Position numbers and translations under genes: made by a program. Below, in pieces: positions 1-7,961 of a stretch of DNA of 64,000 bases. Position 1 is the first letter of the stretch; the number at the start of each line of letters is the position of its first letter. Source of the DNA: Sarcina sp. DSM 11001 (GTDB lineage Bacteria; Bacillota; Clostridia; Lachnospirales; Lachnospiraceae). The stretch lies in contig NZ_FNFZ01000012.1 of NCBI RefSeq assembly GCF_900101015.1, forward strand, positions 1 through 64,000, in the 5' to 3' direction. The notes beneath the pieces are model-generated. The model saw only the letters and a program-made list of their open reading frames with translations. It was not told where the DNA came from and made no database searches.

Positions 1-273
1 ATCCGGCGCGGGCGTAGGATGTTTGAGGGGAGCTGCCCTTAGTACGAGAGGACCGGGGTGGACGGGCCGCTGGTGTATCTGCTGCGCCGCCAGGCGCAAG
101 AGGCAGGGTAGCCAAGCCCGGCAGGGATAAACGCTGAAGGCATCTAAGCGTGAAGCCCCCCCCAAGATGAGACATCACAAGACCCCTTGAAGACTACGAG
201 GTGGATAGGCGCGAGGTGGAAGTGCGGCAACGCATGGAGCTGACGCGTACTAATAGGTCGGCTGCTTATCCTC
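1..273 (+). rRNA. 23S ribosomal RNA, 3' end (partial)
   Basis: The stretch contains the sarcin-ricin loop AGTACGAGAGGACC near base 40 and the conserved 3' terminal segment GAGCTGACGCGTACTAATAGG near 238-257. The 5' part lies outside the window. The end near 273 is inferred by comparison with the usual 23S terminus and may be off by a few bases. No 5S gene follows; the next gene is tRNA-Asn at 436. Confidence 0.97.
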
Positions 274-435
274 AGTTCTGGCACCGCCGCGAAGCGGAGG
301 ATGCCGGTCCTGCAGGCAGCAAGTGCTCGACAGTGAGATGTGCGCTTTTCTTATTCAGTTTTGAAGGTATGAAAACGGACACAGAACGTTTTCCATTGAA
401 AACATTTTCTGCGCGTTATGATTCGTATACTGTTA

Positions 436-509
436 TGCCTTGATAGCTCAATGGTAGAGCACGCGGCTGTTAACCGCGGTGTTGCAGGTTCGAGCCCTGC
501 TCGAGGCGG
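436..509 (+). tRNA. tRNA-Asn (GTT)
   Basis: A 74-nt cloverleaf: acceptor TGCCTTG pairs with CGAGGCG, the anticodon loop reads CTGTTAA, and the T arm contains GGTTCGAGCC. CCA is not encoded. It lies in the 23S distal region and is followed by a hairpin with a T tract. Confidence 0.95.
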
Positions 510-514
510 TTTGG

Positions 515-543
515 GCGGCAGAGAGTTTTTCCTGCCGCTTTTT
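515..543 (+). terminator. Rho-independent terminator after tRNA-Asn
   Basis: GCGGCAG (515-521) pairs with CTGCCGC (532-538) across a 10-nt loop, followed by TTTTT. This would end the rRNA-tRNA-Asn transcript, so the next three tRNAs need read-through or their own promoter. Confidence 0.65.
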
Positions 544-586
544 CGGTAATTATCCTTTCTTTGAGGATAGCATATATTTTTTATAA

Positions 587-658
587 GGCTCCGTGGTCAA
601 GCGGTTAAGACATCGCCCTTTCACGGCGGTAACACGGGTTCGATTCCCGTCGGAGTCA
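587..658 (+). tRNA. tRNA-Glu (TTC)
   Basis: Acceptor GGCTCCG pairs with CGGAGTC with one G-T wobble. The anticodon loop is CTTTCAC (TTC) and the T loop is GGTTCGATTCC. The discriminator is A658 and CCA is not encoded. Confidence 0.95.
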
Positions 659-714
659 CTTCCGGGAAAAGATCATTTTTGATTACTGCTTCAAGAGATT
701 ATTTCCTGATACAA

Positions 715-788
715 GGATCCTTAGCTCAGTTGGTTAGAGCAACCGGCTCATAACCGGTCGGTCCTGGGTTCGAGTCCCCGAGGATCCA
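715..788 (+). tRNA. tRNA with CAT anticodon (Met, or Ile2 read as LAU)
   Basis: Acceptor GGATCCT pairs with AGGATCC. The anticodon stem-loop reads CCGGCTCATAACCGG, anticodon CAT. It is not an initiator type, because the acceptor starts with a paired G1. The CTCATAA loop resembles both clostridial elongator Met and the lysidine-modified Ile2 tRNA; bases alone do not settle the identity. Modification by TilS would make it Ile. Confidence 0.9.
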
Positions 789-808
789 CTAGAGTCAGCT
801 CTGTTCAT

Positions 809-894
809 GCCGGCATGGCGGAATTGGCAGACGCGCGGGACTTAAAATCCCGTTCGACTTAAATCGAGTGTCGGTTCGACCCCGACTGCCGGCA
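809..894 (+). tRNA. tRNA-Leu (TAA)
   Basis: An 86-nt class II tRNA with a long variable arm. Acceptor GCCGGCA pairs with TGCCGGC. The anticodon loop is CTTAAAA (TAA) between CGGGA and TCCCG. CCA is not encoded. It is the last tRNA of the cluster. Confidence 0.95.
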
Positions 895-900
895 TCCTGA

Positions 901-930
901 AAGCGTTCGCTTAATGCGGACGCTTTTTCT
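901..930 (+). terminator. Terminator after tRNA cluster
   Basis: AAGCGTTCGC (901-910) pairs with GCGGACGCTT (916-925), with one wobble, across the loop TTAAT, followed by TTT. It lies directly behind tRNA-Leu. Confidence 0.8.
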
Positions 931-1025
931 GTGCGTAGCAATGAGCCATGCACGTCCGAGGAAGCAGAGGACTGCCGCGTGCTGGCATCCCGTATAATTG
1001 CATACAATCCAATACCTGCGCTTAC

Positions 1026-1054
1026 TTGACATACTATTTTATGTTTGTTATATT
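1026..1054 (+). promoter_or_regulatory. Sigma-A-type promoter for the NlpC/P60 gene
   Basis: Consensus TTGACA (1026-1031), a 17-bp spacer and TATATT (1049-1054), about 90 bp before the start codon at 1144. This is among the clearest promoters in the window. Confidence 0.7.
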
Positions 1055-1143
1055 ATGTCATAGATGTAATATATTTGTAACAAAAGACTAACAGTCCGTA
1101 AAAAAATAACAGTTATTTTTGTAATAAATATTCTGGAGGTTCA

Positions 1144-2694
1144 ATGGCTTCTAAAAAGATAAAACTTTTATCAGGATTATTATCATTTACAGCAATTGCT
1201 TCCATGACGGGGGCTCCTGTTCTGGCGAATGAGTTCCTTCAGAACCCTCTTTCAGGTTCTGAAACTCAGGATGAAAAAGAAGCCCGGAAGTCTTTGTCTA
1301 TTCTCGATGAGGACGCTGCTTCAGGTTCCATATCACAGTTTATTGAACAGGAAGATGCTGAAACACCAGCTGAAACTGTCGAGGAAGAGACGCAGAAAGA
1401 AGAGGACGGCGGACAGCAGCTGGTAGTTCTCAGTGACACGGAAGCGGCTGATGAGAATAACGTGTCGGATGAGCAGGATGCTCCTGAAGAGATTCCTTCT
1501 GCTCTTGATGCTGTAGTGGATAACTATAATCAGGCTGTGATGCCGGAGGTTTCCATTGTCTCTGGCAGAGACTCCGCAGTTACCGGCCTGCTCGGTATTG
1601 ACCTTGCCGCAGATCCTGTTTCTGCTGCCCAGAGTCTTGCCATAGTAGTCCAGAAACCTGAAGCAGCTGACAAAAAGCTTGTCATTGCTTCTCCCAATGT
1701 ATACCTGAACATTCACGAGTCGCCTTCTCTCGGCAGCGAGATCATTGGCAAAATGTACGGAAATGACGTCGCGATCGAGCTCCGCAGGGCAGATGACCGC
1801 TGGACCAGAGTCCGTTCCGGTGATATTGTCGGATATGTCATGAGCGATTACCTTGTTCAGGGCGATCAGGCGCAGGCACTGTCCGAAATTATCGGGAAAC
1901 AGGTCGCAACAGTCGACAAAGGCGATAAAAAGGAAGTCTATCAGGAAGCAAACGACACTTCCAAGGTAGTCACCATGGTCGAAGAAGGCGAACAGTATGA
2001 AGTTCTTCAGAATGAAGACGGATGGCTGGGAATTCTCACAGAAGACGGTGAGGGATATATTCCTTCTTCGGATGTAACACTCAGCATGGCTTATCCGGTC
2101 GCGGAATCTTCCCGGGATAAGAAAGACCGGATTTTAAATTCGAATGTCAAGGAGCGCGCGGATCATGAGTTGCGTAAGGCTGAGAAAGCTGATGCAGTAG
2201 CGGAGCTCGCCAGGACCAGAGCGGATCTGGCATCCGGTCAGGATGAAGAGACAGCGACAGCGGTCGTTCAGGTTGCGCTTAGAGCGGCTGATGCCGCGGC
2301 AGCCCAGGCCAATGTAGCGAAGGTCGCCGTGAGCCAGGCAGGTGAAGAATCCGGACAGGCAGTCATTGATTTTGCCCTTCAGTATGTCGGAAATCCTTAT
2401 GTATGGGGCGGCTCCAGCCTTACCCATGGCGCCGACTGTTCCGGTTTCGTTATGGCTGTTTACGGAAACTTCGGTTTCCGCCTTCCCCACTACGATGTTT
2501 CTGACAGAAGCGTAGGATCTCCGGTTTCATCGCTGGCAGATGCCCGTGCGGGAGACATTGTCTGTTACAATGGCCATGTGGCCCTTTATATGGGAGATGG
2601 AAGGATCGTGCATGCGCAGGATGAGCATCACGGGATCACCACTTCCAATGCCAACTTTATGCATATCGTCTGCATCCGCAGACTTTTCAACTGA
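1144..2694 (+). CDS. Secreted SH3-domain NlpC/P60 peptidoglycan hydrolase
   Basis: A 516-residue exported protein. A signal peptide covers roughly residues 1-29 (KKIK start, hydrophobic core, cut near VLANE). Residues 35-130 are acidic and low in complexity. Two SH3-like wall-binding segments follow at about 178-240 and 250-315. An Ala-rich helical stretch spans about 325-400, and the C-terminal NlpC/P60 domain about 403-516. The catalytic set is visible: Cys432 in GADCSGFV, His478 in NGHVALY and His490 in IVHAQ. By family it should cleave D-glutamyl to diamino-acid bonds in peptidoglycan stem peptides. The start is supported by GGAGG eight bases upstream and by a strong promoter. It is monocistronic, closed by the terminator at 2849. 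Confidence 0.9.
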   Translation: MASKKIKLLSGLLSFTAIASMTGAPVLANEFLQNPLSGSETQDEKEARKSLSILDEDAASGSISQFIEQEDAETPAETVEEETQKEEDGGQQLVVLSDTEAADENNVSDEQDAPEEIPSALDAVVDNYNQAVMPEVSIVSGRDSAVTGLLGIDLAADPVSAAQSLAIVVQKPEAADKKLVIASPNVYLNIHESPSLGSEIIGKMYGNDVAIELRRADDRWTRVRSGDIVGYVMSDYLVQGDQAQALSEIIGKQVATVDKGDKKEVYQEANDTSKVVTMVEEGEQYEVLQNEDGWLGILTEDGEGYIPSSDVTLSMAYPVAESSRDKKDRILNSNVKERADHELRKAEKADAVAELARTRADLASGQDEETATAVVQVALRAADAAAAQANVAKVAVSQAGEESGQAVIDFALQYVGNPYVWGGSSLTHGADCSGFVMAVYGNFGFRLPHYDVSDRSVGSPVSSLADARAGDIVCYNGHVALYMGDGRIVHAQDEHHGITTSNANFMHIVCIRRLFN

Positions 2695-2699
2695 TTTTA

Positions 2700-2850
2700 A
2701 AATGACCGCCGGAAGATACTGGTAAAAAATACAGGAGAAAGATAACCTGTAAATAATACCGGCGGTAGAATACCTGCGAAAGATTACTGGTGAAAGAATA
2801 CCGGTGCGAGAGTACCGGCGAAAGATAACTAGTGAAAGACTATTGTAGAA
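2700..2850 (+). repeat. Degenerate 14-15 bp tandem repeat in spacer
   Basis: About eight diverged copies of a unit like TACCGGTGAAAGA run from the stop codon to the terminator. Units differ by substitutions and 1-bp length changes. There is no reading frame of note. It resembles other spacer arrays in this window in style but not in sequence. Confidence 0.7.
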
Positions 2851-2881
2851 AGACAGGGATGAAATGTCCCTGTCTTTTTTT
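2849..2881 (+). terminator. Terminator of the NlpC/P60 gene
   Basis: AGACAGGGA (2851-2859) pairs perfectly with TCCCTGTCT (2867-2875) around a 7-nt loop, followed by a run of T. Confidence 0.9.
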
Positions 2882-2979
2882 GTACGGGAAAGCGGATGAA
2901 GTGAGTTCATAAATGGAAAATTATTTACAATTATTTTTAATTATGGGATACAAAAATTGTGCAAATTTTGCATGGGATA

Positions 2980-2988
2980 TGCTATAAT
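2980..2988 (+). promoter_or_regulatory. Extended -10 promoter for hpf
   Basis: TGC followed by the perfect hexamer TATAAT at 2983-2988. No good -35 lies at 17 bp (the nearest is TTGTGC with a 20-bp gap), which an extended -10 can tolerate. Confidence 0.55.
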
Positions 2989-3003
2989 GAGTTCGTGCAG
3001 AAA

Positions 3004-3026
3004 ATGCTGTCTTTTACAGACAGCAT
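3004..3026 (+). promoter_or_regulatory. Leader hairpin upstream of hpf
   Basis: ATGCTGTC (3004-3011) and GACAGCAT (3019-3026) form a perfect 8-bp stem with a 7-nt loop near the expected 5' end of an approximately 110-nt leader. There is no T tract, so it is not a terminator. It may stabilise the mRNA or be regulatory. Confidence 0.4.
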
Positions 3027-3108
3027 ATGTTCTGTATTCAGCTCATCCGCTGCAGGCTTATTTATGCGGTGGAAATAAAAGCAGGTTGCGCTGCGGAAAG
3101 AGGCATCT

Positions 3109-3636
3109 ATGAAATACACAATAGTCGGAAAAAATATGGAGGTCACGCAGTCCCTGAAGGATGCGGTCACCCAGAAGCTGGACAAGCTGGACAAGTTCTT
3201 TTCACCGGATACGGTCGTCCATGTCACACTTCAGGTGAACCGTGACAGACACAAGATCGAAGTTACGATCCCTGTTCGCGACAACATTATTCGTTCAGAG
3301 CAGGTCAGCAACGACATGTACGTGTCGATCGATCTCGTAGAGGAGGTAATTGAAAGACAGTTAAAGAAGTACAAGAGCAAACTGATCAAACGGCACCAGG
3401 AGGCGGCAGCGTTTAAACGCGACTATATTGAGCGCGATTATTATGACGATGAGGCCATCCGCATCGTTCGAAAGAAACAGTTTGAGATCAAACCCATGTA
3501 TCCCGAGGATGCATGCGTGCAGATGGAACTTTTGGGCCACTCTTTCTATGTATTTATTAACGCGGAGACCGAACAGATCGCTGTTGTTTATAAGAGAAAG
3601 GGAAATACTTACGGTATGATCGAGCCCGGAAACTGA
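3109..3636 (+). CDS. hpf: Ribosome hibernation promoting factor, long form
   Basis: A 175-residue protein starting MKYTIVGKNMEVTQ. Residues 1-100 form the S30AE/YfiA domain that sits in the 30S decoding region. A basic linker (about 85-110) and a C-terminal dimerisation domain (about 118-172, with the family hallmark DACVQMELLGHSFYVFIN) make this the long HPF of Gram-positives. That form joins two 70S ribosomes into inactive 100S dimers in stationary phase. Length and domain order match the family. AAAGAGG precedes the start. It has its own promoter and a leader of about 110 nt with a hairpin, which suggests growth-phase control at RNA level. Confidence 0.95.
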   Translation: MKYTIVGKNMEVTQSLKDAVTQKLDKLDKFFSPDTVVHVTLQVNRDRHKIEVTIPVRDNIIRSEQVSNDMYVSIDLVEEVIERQLKKYKSKLIKRHQEAAAFKRDYIERDYYDDEAIRIVRKKQFEIKPMYPEDACVQMELLGHSFYVFINAETEQIAVVYKRKGNTYGMIEPGN

Positions 3637-3694
3637 TGGAAATTTATAGGCTGAAGAAGGTTTTATAATATTTTTATAATATAAAGAATTCCTG

Positions 3695-3730
3695 GTAAGT
3701 ACTCATAATATAGTAAGTACTCATAATATA
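3695..3730 (+). repeat. Exact 18-bp tandem duplication
   Basis: GTAAGTACTCATAATATA occurs at 3695-3712 and again, without a gap, at 3713-3730, in an AT-rich spacer between hpf and hbd. The identical copies suggest a recent slippage event. Confidence 0.9.
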
Positions 3731-3897
3731 ATATATATTTTCATTTATTCTATTCAGATAGTAATCTGCAACGGATACTGCAGGTAAGGGCAGGAGATGT
3801 CACGGGGAGACGGAAACTGCGCGGCCCTGCCAGGTACCGCCTATGCGGTGAACTATAAAAGCTGAAACATCTGTTTGACAAAAAGGAGGATACGACC

Positions 3898-4776
3898 ATG
3901 AAAGTAGCAGTTATCGGCGCTGGTACGATGGGATCCGGCATTGCGCAGGCATTTGCGCAGTGTGACAAGGTAGAGAAAGTTTATCTCTGCGATATCAAAG
4001 TAGAATTTGCGCAGGGCGGCTTCAATAAGATCAAAGGCAATTTTGACAAGATGGTTGCCAAGGGAAAAATGGAGCAGGCTGCAGAGGATGCTATCCTTGC
4101 CAAATTTGAATGCGGACTCAACACCATCGCCGTGGATCCTGACCTCGTAGTTGAGGCAGCTCTCGAAGTGATGGAGCTTAAACAGAAGACATTTAAGGAA
4201 CTGCAGGATGAGATCGTCAAGAACCCTGACTGCATCTTCGCTTCCAATACCTCCTCCCTTTCCATTACTGAGATCGGCGCAGCTCTTTCCAAGCCCATCA
4301 TCGGCATGCATTTCTTCAATCCCGCTCCCGTGATGAAGCTTATCGAGGTTATTGCCGGCATCAATACTCCCGCAGAGTATGTTGACAAGGTTAACGAGAT
4401 CTCCAAAGATCTGGGCAAGATCCCGGTACAGGTCAATGAGGCTGCAGGCTTTGTCGTCAACAGGATCCTGATCCCTATGATCAACGAAGCAATCAATGTT
4501 AAATACACCGGCGTTTCTGATATCGCCGGCATCGACACAGCTATGAAGCTTGGCTGCAACCACCCCATGGGACCGCTTGAACTCGGTGATTTCATCGGCC
4601 TGGATATCTGCCTGGCAATCATGGATGTTATCTATGCTGACACTGGCGACAACAAGTATGCCGCCAGCCCGCTCCTTCGTAAGATGGTCCGCGGCAAAAG
4701 GCTCGGCGTCAAGACCGGCATCGGCTTCTATGACTATTCCAATGGCCCTAAGAACAAAGTCGCGACCGATAAATAA
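3898..4776 (+). CDS. hbd: 3-hydroxybutyryl-CoA dehydrogenase
   Basis: A 292-residue NAD(P)-dependent dehydrogenase that reduces acetoacetyl-CoA to 3-hydroxybutyryl-CoA in butyrate formation. The Rossmann motif GAGTMGSGIAQ is at residues 7-17. His138 in GMHFFNPAPVMKLIE is the catalytic base of the family, and EAAGFVVNRILIPM marks the start of the C-terminal helical domain. Length is typical. AAGGAGG lies 9 bases before the ATG. It is followed at 184 bp by etfB with its own promoter. The usual partners thiolase, crotonase and butyryl-CoA dehydrogenase are not in this window. High-frequency codons and a strong ribosome site suggest high expression. Confidence 0.95.
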   Translation: MKVAVIGAGTMGSGIAQAFAQCDKVEKVYLCDIKVEFAQGGFNKIKGNFDKMVAKGKMEQAAEDAILAKFECGLNTIAVDPDLVVEAALEVMELKQKTFKELQDEIVKNPDCIFASNTSSLSITEIGAALSKPIIGMHFFNPAPVMKLIEVIAGINTPAEYVDKVNEISKDLGKIPVQVNEAAGFVVNRILIPMINEAINVKYTGVSDIAGIDTAMKLGCNHPMGPLELGDFIGLDICLAIMDVIYADTGDNKYAASPLLRKMVRGKRLGVKTGIGFYDYSNGPKNKVATDK

Positions 4777-4892
4777 GAATATATTAGCAGTGTGATAGAC
4801 CGTCATGGACAAAACAGAAAAGCGGGAAGCTTGCTTTTTTGGACTGACGTAAAAGCGTATGAAAAATAATACACTGATTTCCCGAGTCTAAC

Positions 4893-4922
4893 TTGCGGTT
4901 TATTTGCAGTGCATGATATAGT
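4893..4922 (+). promoter_or_regulatory. Promoter for etfBA
   Basis: TTGCGG (4893-4898), an 18-bp spacer and TATAGT (4917-4922), about 38 bp before the etfB start. This suggests etfBA can be transcribed separately from hbd. Confidence 0.5.
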
Positions 4923-4959
4923 AGACTGTATGAAAGATTCACTTTAGAAGGAGGCATTT

Positions 4960-5763
4960 ATGAACATTCTGGTATGCGTAAAACAGGTTCCGGATACGAC
5001 AATGATTAAGATCGATCCGGTCAAGCACACCCTTATCCGCGAAGGTGTTCCGGCAATCCTGAATCCTTTCGACGGCTATGCTCTCGAGGCAGCTGCCCGT
5101 ATCAAGGATAAGAACCCCGGCACCAAGATCACCGTCGTGACCATGGGACCGCCTCAGGCTAAGGCTGTTCTGAAGGAGTGCATCGGTATCGCTGCAGATA
5201 AGGGTTATCTCGTAACAGGCCGTACTTTCGGCGGTTCTGACACTCTGGCTACTTCCTACATTCTCTCCCATGCGATTAAGAAAATCGAGGAGACAGAGGG
5301 CAAGTTCGATGCGATCTTCTGCGGCAAGCAGGCTATCGACGGCGACACCGCACAGGTCGGTCCCGAAATCGCTGAGTGGCTGGATCTTCCTCAGGTCACC
5401 TATGGACTTGAGTGCTTTGAGGACGGGGATGGCCTCAAGGTCAACAAGGAAATCGATGGCGGCTACGAAGTGATCGGTATCAAGTGCCCTTGCCTTGTTA
5501 CTTTCACAATGCCCAGCTTTGAGTGCCGTTATCCTACCATCAAGAGAAAACTGATGGCTAACAAGGCTAAGTTCGAAGAGCTCGGCGATGATTTTGATCC
5601 TACGATGGATGCAGCACACTATGGCCTGAACGGCTCCCCTACACATGTTAAAAGGTCCTTCACACCTCCTGTAAAAGAGGGCGGCATGAAGATCAAGGAA
5701 GAGACCGGCGAAGACTCCGCAAAAGTGCTTGCTAAGATTCTTGTGGATAAAGGCATTGTCTAA
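4960..5763 (+). CDS. etfB: Electron transfer flavoprotein beta subunit
   Basis: A 267-residue protein starting MNILVCVKQVPDTT, the standard EtfB N terminus, with the AMP-binding ETF fold and the family segment DGDTAQVGPEIAEWL. With EtfA it forms the FAD/AMP heterodimer that passes electrons to or from acyl-CoA dehydrogenases. In clostridia this can be the bifurcating Bcd-Etf complex that reduces ferredoxin. AGAAGGAGG is well placed before the ATG. etfA follows after 17 bp. No bcd gene lies beside it, so the partner dehydrogenase must be encoded elsewhere. Confidence 0.95.
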   Translation: MNILVCVKQVPDTTMIKIDPVKHTLIREGVPAILNPFDGYALEAAARIKDKNPGTKITVVTMGPPQAKAVLKECIGIAADKGYLVTGRTFGGSDTLATSYILSHAIKKIEETEGKFDAIFCGKQAIDGDTAQVGPEIAEWLDLPQVTYGLECFEDGDGLKVNKEIDGGYEVIGIKCPCLVTFTMPSFECRYPTIKRKLMANKAKFEELGDDFDPTMDAAHYGLNGSPTHVKRSFTPPVKEGGMKIKEETGEDSAKVLAKILVDKGIV

Positions 5764-5780
5764 TAGGAGGGGAATATAGA

Positions 5781-6785
5781 ATGGAAGCTAAGACAAAAGA
5801 TTTGTGGGTATTTATTGAAACAAATGAAGACGGCACACCCATGAGGGTCGGCCTTGAGCTTCTTAACCCCGGCCGTATGATGGCTGACAAGCAGGGCGGC
5901 AAGCTGGTTGGTATCGTTGTCGGTAACAACGTAGCTCCCACTGTTGAGCAGGCCGGTATCTACGGTGCTGACCAGGTCATCTATGTTGAAGGCCCTGAGT
6001 ACCAGCACTACACCACTGATGCCTATACAAAGGCTCTGTACTATCTGGTAGAGAAATATGGCCCCACCACCGTCATGATCGGTGCAACCAACAACGGCCG
6101 TGACCTTGGTCCCCGTCTCTCCTCTCGTCTGCAGACCGGTCTGACCGCAGACTGCACAAGCCTGGATATCGATGAAGAGACCGGCAACGTTGCATGGACT
6201 CGTCCTGCATTCGGTGGTAACCTGATGGCTACCATCATGTGCCCTGATCATCGCCCTCAGTGCGGTACTGTCCGTCCCGGCGTGTTCAAGAAACCTGCAG
6301 AGGGTGAGAACAAGGCTGAGGTTATCAAGGAAGAGTTCCACGTAGCTCCCGAAGATATCCGCACAACCCTGATCGAAGTCGTCAAGGAAGCAGCCGGCGA
6401 GCTGGTTGACCTTGAAGGCGCTGATATCATCGTTGCCGGCGGTCGTGGTGTCGGCGGACCCGAAGGCTTTGCTCCTCTTAAAGAGCTGGCTGATCTCCTG
6501 GGCGGCGTAGTTGGCGCTTCCCGTGCAGCTGTTGACGCAGGCTGGATCCCTCATGCTCACCAGGTTGGCCAGACCGGCAAGACCGTTGGTCCGAAGATCT
6601 ATGTCGCAGCTGGTATCTCTGGCGCTATCCAGCACGTCGCTGGTATGAGCAGCTCCAAGTATATCATCGCCATCAACAAGGACGAAGATGCCAGCATCTT
6701 CAACATTTCCGATTACGGCGTAGTTGGCGATCTGTTCGAGGTCGTTCCTGCTCTGACCGCTGAGATCAAGAAACTGAAAGCATAA
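5781..6785 (+). CDS. etfA: Electron transfer flavoprotein alpha subunit
   Basis: A 334-residue protein with an N-terminal ETF domain (about 1-200) and the C-terminal FAD-binding domain bearing the EtfA signature around residues 265-315, including GISGAIQHVAGM and a following conserved INKD. It partners EtfB, encoded 17 bp upstream in the same transcript. GGAGGGG precedes the start. The pair is closed by a very strong terminator at 6819. Codon use is strongly biased to preferred codons, as in hbd and etfB, in line with a central catabolic role. Confidence 0.95.
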   Translation: MEAKTKDLWVFIETNEDGTPMRVGLELLNPGRMMADKQGGKLVGIVVGNNVAPTVEQAGIYGADQVIYVEGPEYQHYTTDAYTKALYYLVEKYGPTTVMIGATNNGRDLGPRLSSRLQTGLTADCTSLDIDEETGNVAWTRPAFGGNLMATIMCPDHRPQCGTVRPGVFKKPAEGENKAEVIKEEFHVAPEDIRTTLIEVVKEAAGELVDLEGADIIVAGGRGVGGPEGFAPLKELADLLGGVVGASRAAVDAGWIPHAHQVGQTGKTVGPKIYVAAGISGAIQHVAGMSSSKYIIAINKDEDASIFNISDYGVVGDLFEVVPALTAEIKKLKA

Positions 6786-6818
6786 TCTTTCACTTTTCTG
6801 ATATCGAATTAATCCCGG

Positions 6819-6853
6819 GCCCCTCCGCACATTCGTGTGCGGAGGGGCTTGTT
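6819..6853 (+). terminator. Strong terminator after etfBA
   Basis: A perfect 13-bp GC-rich stem, GCCCCTCCGCACA with its complement, closed by a TTCG tetraloop and followed by a T-rich stretch. Confidence 0.95.
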
Positions 6854-6907
6854 GCTTGAAACACATTACTGTATTGCTAACTCTTCTGCAGTTCCCAAGA
6901 GGAAAAT

Positions 6908-7399
6908 ATGGCTAAAAAAGATAAGGGAGAGGTCAAGACAAATGCCATGCGGATCCTGGACCGCGCCGGCGTGAAATATGAGCATTTCTCCTATGAAAGT
7001 GATGAATTTATTGACGGGGCGGCTACGGCAGACAAGCTTGGCCTGCCTCATGACCTGGTTTATAAGACGCTTGTCACAGTCTCGCCTGATAAGCAGTATT
7101 TCGTATTTGTGATCCCGATCGACGCTGAACTTGATTTAAAAAAATGCGCAAAATCAGTTGGCGTAAAATCAGTTGCCATGATCCATCAGAAGGAGTTGTT
7201 CCCTCTGACGGGTTATGTGAGGGGAGGCTGTACATCGATTGGAATGAAAAAAAGCTTTGTGACCAGAGTGGATGAGAGCGCAAAAGACAGAGCAAAAATA
7301 TACATCAGCGGAGGAAAGATCGGCTGTCAGATCCTCCTCGCTCCCGGAGATCTCCTGAAGACAGCTTATAAAGCACAGTACGCTGCCCTGACAAGATGA
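6908..7399 (+). CDS. YbaK/EbsC-family aminoacyl-tRNA deacylase
   Basis: A 163-residue single-domain protein of the YbaK family, which hydrolyses mischarged Cys-tRNA(Pro) in trans. Family features are the N-terminal NAMRILDRAGV helix, VYKTLVTV, the conserved lysine region and the GGCTSIGMKK segment about two thirds along. Length matches stand-alone deacylases. The start follows GAGGAAAAT. It sits alone between the etfBA terminator and its own terminator at 7439. The exact tRNA substrate is inferred from the family only. Confidence 0.85.
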   Translation: MAKKDKGEVKTNAMRILDRAGVKYEHFSYESDEFIDGAATADKLGLPHDLVYKTLVTVSPDKQYFVFVIPIDAELDLKKCAKSVGVKSVAMIHQKELFPLTGYVRGGCTSIGMKKSFVTRVDESAKDRAKIYISGGKIGCQILLAPGDLLKTAYKAQYAALTR

Positions 7400-7438
7400 C
7401 CAAAACAGAAAAATAATAAAACAGAAAAATGTTAAAAA

Positions 7439-7473
7439 AAGAAAAGCACCTGCTCTACGCAGATGCTTTTTTT
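7439..7473 (+). terminator. Bidirectional terminator between ybaK-like gene and tRNA-Arg
   Basis: AAAGCA-CCTGC pairs with GCAGA-TGCTTT around a short loop. There is a T run on the plus strand and, because of the A run on the left side, also on the minus strand. It can serve the convergent tRNA-Arg. Confidence 0.8.
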
Positions 7474-7475
7474 CA

Positions 7476-7549
7476 TGTACGTGACAAGATTCGAACTCGC
7501 GACCTTCTGGTCCGTAGCCAGACGCTCTATCCAGCTGAGCTACACGTAC
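7476..7549 (-). tRNA. tRNA-Arg (ACG)
   Basis: Read on the minus strand, acceptor GTACGTG pairs with CACGTAC, the D arm is TAGCTCAGCTGGATAGAGC, and the anticodon loop has ACG in CTGGCTACGGACCAG. CCA is not encoded. Confidence 0.95.
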
Positions 7550-7714
7550 ATACCCGCTGTTCCTCAACAGCGAGTATTATTGTAGCGCTGGTTGGGACTT
7601 TTGTCAATAAGATTTTCAATCTTTTTTGACATTTTTCGAAGCCTTTTATCATTGTTGCTTTTTGACTATTTGTATGAAATTTATACTGGATATCCATTTT
7701 CTTTGATGTATAAT

Positions 7715-7907
7715 AGAAATGGTTCAAAACTATGGATGTCAGGCGCGACATTTTCAGAAAGGAAATTCTGATATTATGCATGCGTCTGCACGTCTGATAA
7801 AAGTTGATAAAGTCAGCCGCGCCCGTTCTGAGGACAGGGCATGCGGCCGGATCCCTTTTCAGGATACTTTTAAGCCGGAGCAGATTTTAATCTGCTCCGG
7901 TTTTTTT
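7715..7907 (+). ncRNA. Candidate structured small RNA with its own terminator
   Basis: A TATAAT at 7709-7714 is followed by about 190 nt without a convincing protein. It holds a CAGAA/TTCTG hairpin near 7755, a strong interrupted stem near 7817-7849 (GCCGCGCCC with GGGCATGCGGC), and a Rho-independent terminator at 7874-7907. No family was recognised: the SRP-RNA apical motif is absent and a 6S-type fold was not evident. It lies between tRNA-Arg and the kinase operon. It could also be a leader that attenuates the kinase operon. Confidence 0.4.
7874..7907 (+). terminator. Terminator of the candidate small RNA
   Basis: CCGGAGCAGA (7875-7884) pairs with TCTGCTCCGG (7891-7900) around a 6-nt loop, followed by TTTTTTT. 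Confidence 0.92.
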
Positions 7908-7923
7908 ATACCTTTCGGCTATG

Positions 7924-7961
7924 AAATAACGTGTGCCTGGGTAAATAACGTGTGCCTGGGT
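7924..7961 (+). repeat. Exact 19-bp tandem duplication
   Basis: AAATAACGTGTGCCTGGGT is present twice without a gap (7924-7942, 7943-7961), between the terminator and the kinase start. A further AACAGGC pair follows. Confidence 0.9.

Noticed and set aside
201-443. An 80-codon open frame across the 23S end
   Set aside because: It lies within rRNA and the rRNA-tRNA spacer; no ribosome site and no protein-like composition.
3760-3890. Riboswitch upstream of hbd
   Set aside because: Some pairing (GGCAGG with CCTGCC) is possible, but no known aptamer core could be recognised.
3853-4812. A 319-codon minus-strand frame opposite hbd
   Set aside because: Mirror of a strongly biased real gene; its sequence follows from hbd codon usage and it has no ribosome site.
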